Shown in pieces: positions 14,738-18,764 of a stretch of 18,764 bases of DNA. Position 1 is the stretch's first letter. Every line of letters begins with the position of its first letter. The notes beneath the pieces are model-generated. The model saw only the letters and a list, made by a program, of their open reading frames with translations, had not been told where the DNA came from and did not search any database. Where the stretch lies: contig PUPG01000061.1 in NCBI GenBank assembly GCA_003553005.1, positions 1-18,764 on the forward strand. The letters run 5' to 3'. Position numbers and translations under genes: made by a program. This DNA comes from Bacteroidales bacterium (GTDB lineage: Bacteria > Bacteroidota > Bacteroidia > Bacteroidales > UBA7960).

Positions 14738-17700
14738 TCAGTTGCGGCTGGTCATGCGCCTGAATTTGCGACGGGTGGCCAGGATGATCTGATACATGCA
14801 GGGTACAATGACCAGGGTAAGGAAGGTAGCTACAGACAAACCGAATATGACAGTCCACGACATGGGGCCCCAGAAACGGGCATTGTCGCCGCCAAAATAA
14901 ATCTGCGGGTCGAATTCGGTCAGCAGCGTAACAAAATTGATGTTGAGGCCGATGGCAAGCGGGAACAGGCCCAGTACCGTGGTGATGGCCGTCAGGACAA
15001 CCGGCCGGAAACGTGTTCTGCCTGCACGTTCGATCAGGGCAAGGCTGGTATCCGGCTCGAGCAGGCCTTCCACATCCGAGCCAAGCTCCAGGTGTTTCTG
15101 CTTGTGAAGATAATCGGTGTAGTCGATCAATACGATGGCGTTGTTGACGACCACTCCCGCCAGACTGACAATGCCCACACCCATCATGATGATGATGAAG
15201 TCCATGTTGAAGATCGCCAGTCCCAGGAAGACGCCTGCCGTGCTGAACACGACGCTTCCAATGATGATGAAGGGCTTGAATACCGAGTTGAACTGGGTAA
15301 CCAGGATGAGTGCAATCAGGGATACGGCGATGAGTAAGGCCCGGATCAGGAAGTCCATCGACTCTTCCTGTTCCTGCTGTTCGCCGGTAAAGGCATAATC
15401 ATAGCCATTGGGCAGGTCCATTTCTTCCATCAGCTGCATGATCTCCTGGTTGATCCGGTTGGCGTTGTATCCGGGCAGCACGTTTGAGCTCAGGGTGATT
15501 GCGCGGTTGCGGTCGATGCGGTTGATCGCACCATAGGTTTTGCTGTATTCCACATTGGCCACGGCAGAGATCGGCACCTGCATGATTTGTCCTGTAGCCT
15601 GGCTGCGGAAGGTGATGCGCTGATTGATGAGCGCGGAAAGGTTATGCCGGTAGTCTTCCTGCAAGCGCAGCTGGATCGGGTATTCCTCTTCGTCAACCTT
15701 GAAGGTGGACACTTCCAGGCCAAAGAGGGCGGTTCGGATGGTATTGGCGATGGAAAAGGTGGACAGGCCAAAACGCCTGGCTGCTTCCCTGTCGATATGC
15801 ACCAGGATCTCCGGGTTGTTGCTGTCCAGGTCGGTGTTGAGGCCTTCAATGCCCTGGATGCCAGCCCGGCTGATCTGGTTCTTGATGGTATCCCCGAGGG
15901 CAATGAGTCTTTCCAGGTCAGGTCCGCTGACTTCCAAATTGATCGGCGGTCCGGATGGGGGACCGGCCATGTTTTTCTCAATCATGAAGTCGATGCCAGG
16001 GTACTGACCGGTAAGGTTTTCACTCAGCTTGGCCATGATGTCATTGGTGTTGATGCCTCCGCGCATGTCAAACTGCTCAAAGGTCACGGTGATCAGCCCC
16101 CGGTTGGGGGTTTCCCCGGCATTCATGTCCATTTCACCAATGGCGCCCCGCCCGACAATGGTCATCACCGATTTGACGATGTGCCGGTATGGTGCAATGA
16201 GCGCTTCCACATGCGATTCGACTTCTTCCACGCGGCGGTCCGTTTCGTCAATGTCGGTGCCCACGGGCAATTCCATCAGGATGTTGATGAACTGGGGCTC
16301 GTTGTCGGGAAAAAACAGGACGTTGGGGCTGCGCAGTCCGAAGGCGACGATGGCCAGGATAAGGACCAGCAGTGTTCCGGAGACATACACATAGGGGTTG
16401 CGGCCCCGAAGGGCATGACTCAGGGTATTCCTGTAGAGCTTCTCCAGGAAGGGCAACAGCGTCTGCTGAAACCATTTGGCCAGGTGCTTGAGGCCGAAAT
16501 GGCCCAGGGCAATGAGCATGGCGGATAATACGAAGAGATTGCCCCACAATGTGCTGCCTGCAACATGGAAGATGATGCCCGGCAGGACCAGCAAGGCGAT
16601 AATCAGCCATTTTCGCTGCAATTTACGGCCAGATGCCCTGGCGGTCGCTTCTGAGTCCTCCTCCTTAGAATCTGTACTTCTGTCATTCCTGAAGAAGGTA
16701 TACGAGAAGACCGGGATGATGACCAGGGCTACGAAGAGGGAAGAGGTGAGCACGATGATCAGCGTCAGCGGCAGGTATTTCATGAACTCACCGGTGATGC
16801 CTGTCCAGAAGGCCAGCGGCAAAAATGCAGACAGCGTGGTTGCCGTGGAGGTGATGATGGGGGTGGCAATTTCTCCGATCGCTCGTTTGGCTGCTTCCAG
16901 AATGGAGTAGTCGCGTTCCACGAAGCGAAAGATGTTATCCACCGCCACGATGGAATTATCCACCAGCAATCCGAGGGCCAGGATCAGGGAAAACAGCACA
17001 ATCATGTTGATCTGCAGACTGACCAGTCCAAAGATCATGAAGGACATCAGCATGGAAAGGGGGATGGCGATGCCGACAAACAGGGCATTTTTTAATCCCA
17101 GGAAAAGGTAGAGGATCAGGATGACCAGGATCACTGCCATGATCACGCTGTTTTCCAGGTTGGACAACTGGATGCGGATTTCCTCACTCTGGTCGTTCGT
17201 GATGGTGATGTTCAGGTCGTCGGGGAGCTCGCCGTTTTGCCGGGCCTGATGAAGCACCCTGTTGATGTTTTCGGTGGCAGACAGCAGGTTGTCTCCCGAG
17301 TTTTTGATCACCTGCAGGCTCACTACAGGCTGGTCGTCAAGCCTGGCGTAACTGGTCGGATCTGCATAGGCATCGCGCACTTCGGCCAGGTCGCGCAAAT
17401 AGACGATTTGCTGGTTCTCGTGCTTAACGATGATGTCTTCAATCTGCCGGACATCCGAAAACTCCCCGATGGTCCGCACAGCCCATCGGGTGCCATCCCG
17501 GAAGCGCAATGCGCCGCCGGCCATCGACACATTCTCCGAGGCGATGGCGTTTTCCAGGTCATCAAAGCTGACCTGGTACAACTCCATCTTGTGCGGATCG
17601 GCATTGATCTGGATCTCTCTTTCTTCGATCCCTGTGATCTCCACCCGCGACACCTCCGGCACATCTTCAATTTCTTCCTCAAGGTAGTCGGCAAAACGTT

Positions 17701-18241
17701 TCAGTTCGTGCATGCTGAACTCCCCGCTGAGGTTGAGGTTGAGGATGGGAAACTCCGAAAAGTCGATGTCGATCACCATGGGGTCGGAGGGCAGGTCGCC
17801 CGGAAGGTCAGGATTTACCCTGTCCACGGCGTCTTTCACGTCCTGGAGGGCCTCCTGGATGTCCACACCGGTCTCAAACTCCACGAAAATATCCGAATTG
17901 TCCTGCGAAGAGGTGGATCGCAGTTCCCGGATGCCCGTGATGGTATGGATCTCATTTTCCAGTGGTCTGGTGACCAGATTTTCCATATCGGCAGGCGGGT
18001 TGCCCGGGTAAAGGGTTTGCACAAGCACGGTTGGCACCTCCACTTCGGGGAACAGCTCCTTGGGTAAGCTTCTGTAGGAAAAGATACCAAAGACAGCGAT
18101 CAGGAAAGTAAGCAGGAATATGGTGTTTTTGTTTTTCAGCGCAATGGTGGCTGGCTTAAACTCACGAATTGCCTGGTCATCTCTTTGCTCACGCATCTTC
18201 TTTCTTTCATTGTGGGATGACTCCCCGGTGGTTTTATTCAT
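14738..18241 (-). CDS. RND-family efflux permease (AcrB/HAE1-like)
   Basis: This is an inner-membrane, proton-driven drug/hydrophobe exporter working with a periplasmic adaptor and an outer-membrane channel. The 1167-residue product has the RND duplicated layout. TM1 is at about 40-56, then the periplasmic porter region with PKELFPEVEVPTV. TM2-TM4 include GLLVDNSIVAVDN with Asp428, the proton-relay Asp; the second Asp of AcrB is Asn429 here, as in many RND pumps. The second half ends with GVVVNNAIVLIDY in the TM10 region. It is about 120 residues longer than AcrB, and a central stretch near 530-600 carries two additional hydrophobic segments (about 545-558 and 568-580). It overlaps the adaptor gene by 8 bases (ATGAATAA), which suggests translational coupling. 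The substrate cannot be read. Confidence 0.92.
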   Translation of the reverse strand: MNKTTGESSHNERKKMREQRDDQAIREFKPATIALKNKNTIFLLTFLIAVFGIFSYRSLPKELFPEVEVPTVLVQTLYPGNPPADMENLVTRPLENEIHTITGIRELRSTSSQDNSDIFVEFETGVDIQEALQDVKDAVDRVNPDLPGDLPSDPMVIDIDFSEFPILNLNLSGEFSMHELKRFADYLEEEIEDVPEVSRVEITGIEEREIQINADPHKMELYQVSFDDLENAIASENVSMAGGALRFRDGTRWAVRTIGEFSDVRQIEDIIVKHENQQIVYLRDLAEVRDAYADPTSYARLDDQPVVSLQVIKNSGDNLLSATENINRVLHQARQNGELPDDLNITITNDQSEEIRIQLSNLENSVIMAVILVILILYLFLGLKNALFVGIAIPLSMLMSFMIFGLVSLQINMIVLFSLILALGLLVDNSIVAVDNIFRFVERDYSILEAAKRAIGEIATPIITSTATTLSAFLPLAFWTGITGEFMKYLPLTLIIVLTSSLFVALVIIPVFSYTFFRNDRSTDSKEEDSEATARASGRKLQRKWLIIALLVLPGIIFHVAGSTLWGNLFVLSAMLIALGHFGLKHLAKWFQQTLLPFLEKLYRNTLSHALRGRNPYVYVSGTLLVLILAIVAFGLRSPNVLFFPDNEPQFINILMELPVGTDIDETDRRVEEVESHVEALIAPYRHIVKSVMTIVGRGAIGEMDMNAGETPNRGLITVTFEQFDMRGGINTNDIMAKLSENLTGQYPGIDFMIEKNMAGPPSGPPINLEVSGPDLERLIALGDTIKNQISRAGIQGIEGLNTDLDSNNPEILVHIDREAARRFGLSTFSIANTIRTALFGLEVSTFKVDEEEYPIQLRLQEDYRHNLSALINQRITFRSQATGQIMQVPISAVANVEYSKTYGAINRIDRNRAITLSSNVLPGYNANRINQEIMQLMEEMDLPNGYDYAFTGEQQEQEESMDFLIRALLIAVSLIALILVTQFNSVFKPFIIIGSVVFSTAGVFLGLAIFNMDFIIIMMGVGIVSLAGVVVNNAIVLIDYTDYLHKQKHLELGSDVEGLLEPDTSLALIERAGRTRFRPVVLTAITTVLGLFPLAIGLNINFVTLLTEFDPQIYFGGDNARFWGPMSWTVIFGLSVATFLTLVIVPCMYQIILATRRKFRRMTSRN

Positions 18242-18764
18242 AAGACCTGATATGTACGCCTTCTCCGCTGGCTACCTGGCGGTGTCCCTGCACGATGAGC
18301 AAATCTCCGGCAGCGAGACCGTCTTTGACCTGTGTTTTTCCTTCGCCATCCCTTCCCCGCTCAATGTAGGCTTTTTGGGCCAGCGGTGTGCCGTCCGGAC
18401 CTTCTTTGGCAATGTATACATAATGCCCCTGGGTGTCATAACCGATCAGCATGGATGGGACGACCATGGTGTCGTGAATGACGGATGCCTGTACGCTGAC
18501 ATTGGCCATCATGTTGGGTTTGTAACGCCCATCATCATTGGGAATGCGAAGCTGCATGCGAAAGGACCGGTTCTCCGGGTTGATCACGTGTCCCACCCGG
18601 TGCACCGGCGCTTTGATCTCTGCCTCCGGCCAGGCTGGGAATCGAAGAATGACTTCACGTCCTTCGACCACGTAAGGCAGATAAGATTCGGATACATCTG
18701 CATTGATATACAACTCATCGAGGTTGATCACCTGCATCACCGGCGTGCCGGGCGAAGCCAGCTC
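18234..18764 (-). CDS. RND efflux periplasmic adaptor (membrane fusion protein), C-terminal part
   Basis: Adaptors of this family (AcrA/HlyD type) bridge the inner-membrane pump and the outer-membrane channel. The 176 visible residues are open to the right edge, so the N-terminus, including any lipoprotein signal, is missing. The visible part starts at the end of the lipoyl/barrel-sandwich domain (ELASPGTPVMQVINLDELYI). The beta-barrel domain follows (VSESYLPYVVEGREV, then NPENRSFRMQLRIPN) and the membrane-proximal domain (VVPSMLIGYDTQGHYVYIA to the end). A GTG/ATG near 18740 is only an internal codon, since the frame stays open upstream. The order adaptor then permease is the usual one; a TolC-like gene could lie outside the window. 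Confidence 0.9.
   Translation of the reverse strand, partial: ELASPGTPVMQVINLDELYINADVSESYLPYVVEGREVILRFPAWPEAEIKAPVHRVGHVINPENRSFRMQLRIPNDDGRYKPNMMANVSVQASVIHDTMVVPSMLIGYDTQGHYVYIAKEGPDGTPLAQKAYIERGRDGEGKTQVKDGLAAGDLLIVQGHRQVASGEGVHIRSYE

Noticed and set aside
15587..16528. A 313-codon open frame antisense to the RND permease gene
   Set aside because: It shadows a clear RND permease and shows no motif or plausible start context; neighbouring antisense frames at 14726-15337 and 17237-18067 are the same kind of shadow.
1..18764. A mobile element, prophage, CRISPR array or defence island
   Set aside because: No transposase, integrase, regularly spaced long repeats, tRNA-associated attachment site or recognised defence cassette is seen; the kinase-deaminase pair is the only item reminiscent of defence, and its context is ordinary.

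Overview
The window comes from a Bacteroidota chromosome. Three things support this: an adjacent pair of type IX secretion genes (porU, porV); a divergent lipoprotein whose Cys is followed by acidic residues; and several gene leaders carrying the phylum's TAnnTTTG -7 promoter element with no evident Shine-Dalgarno sequence. The genus cannot be read from the sequence. Almost every gene is a recognisable chromosomal gene. There is no tRNA, rRNA, insertion sequence, integrase, CRISPR array or clear phage gene.

Layout. 1-99 (-): 5' end of a lipoprotein gene running off the left edge. 338-6091 (+): porU, porV and ispF. PorU is the sortase-like protease and PorV its outer-membrane partner for type IX secretion. 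IspF makes the cyclic diphosphate intermediate of the MEP isoprenoid pathway. 6080-7924 (-): kdsD and lptB, for Kdo precursor synthesis and lipopolysaccharide transport, converging on ispF with a 12-base overlap. 8092-10290 (+): recQ, divergent from kdsD. 10393-11562 (-): a P-loop nucleotide-kinase-like gene followed by a dCMP deaminase gene. 11856-12047 (-): a CspA-type cold-shock gene with a clear promoter and terminator. 12294-14585 (-): pckA, ATP-dependent PEP carboxykinase with an unusual C-terminal extension. 14738-18764 (-): an RND efflux permease and, overlapping it by 8 bases, the 3' part of its periplasmic adaptor, which continues beyond the right edge.

How the genes work together. 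Envelope biogenesis dominates: type IX secretion, lipopolysaccharide supply and export, and multidrug-type efflux. Between these lie nucleic-acid and nucleotide genes (recQ, dCMP deaminase, kinase-like gene, cspA) and one gluconeogenic enzyme.

The most unusual item is pckA. Its intact catalytic core of about 548 residues is followed in frame by about 215 further residues, a probable coiled coil and then a globular domain I do not recognise. Second is the kinase-like/dCMP-deaminase gene pair, whose order matches single-chain fusions of these two domain types known elsewhere. No complete new multi-gene system is evident.
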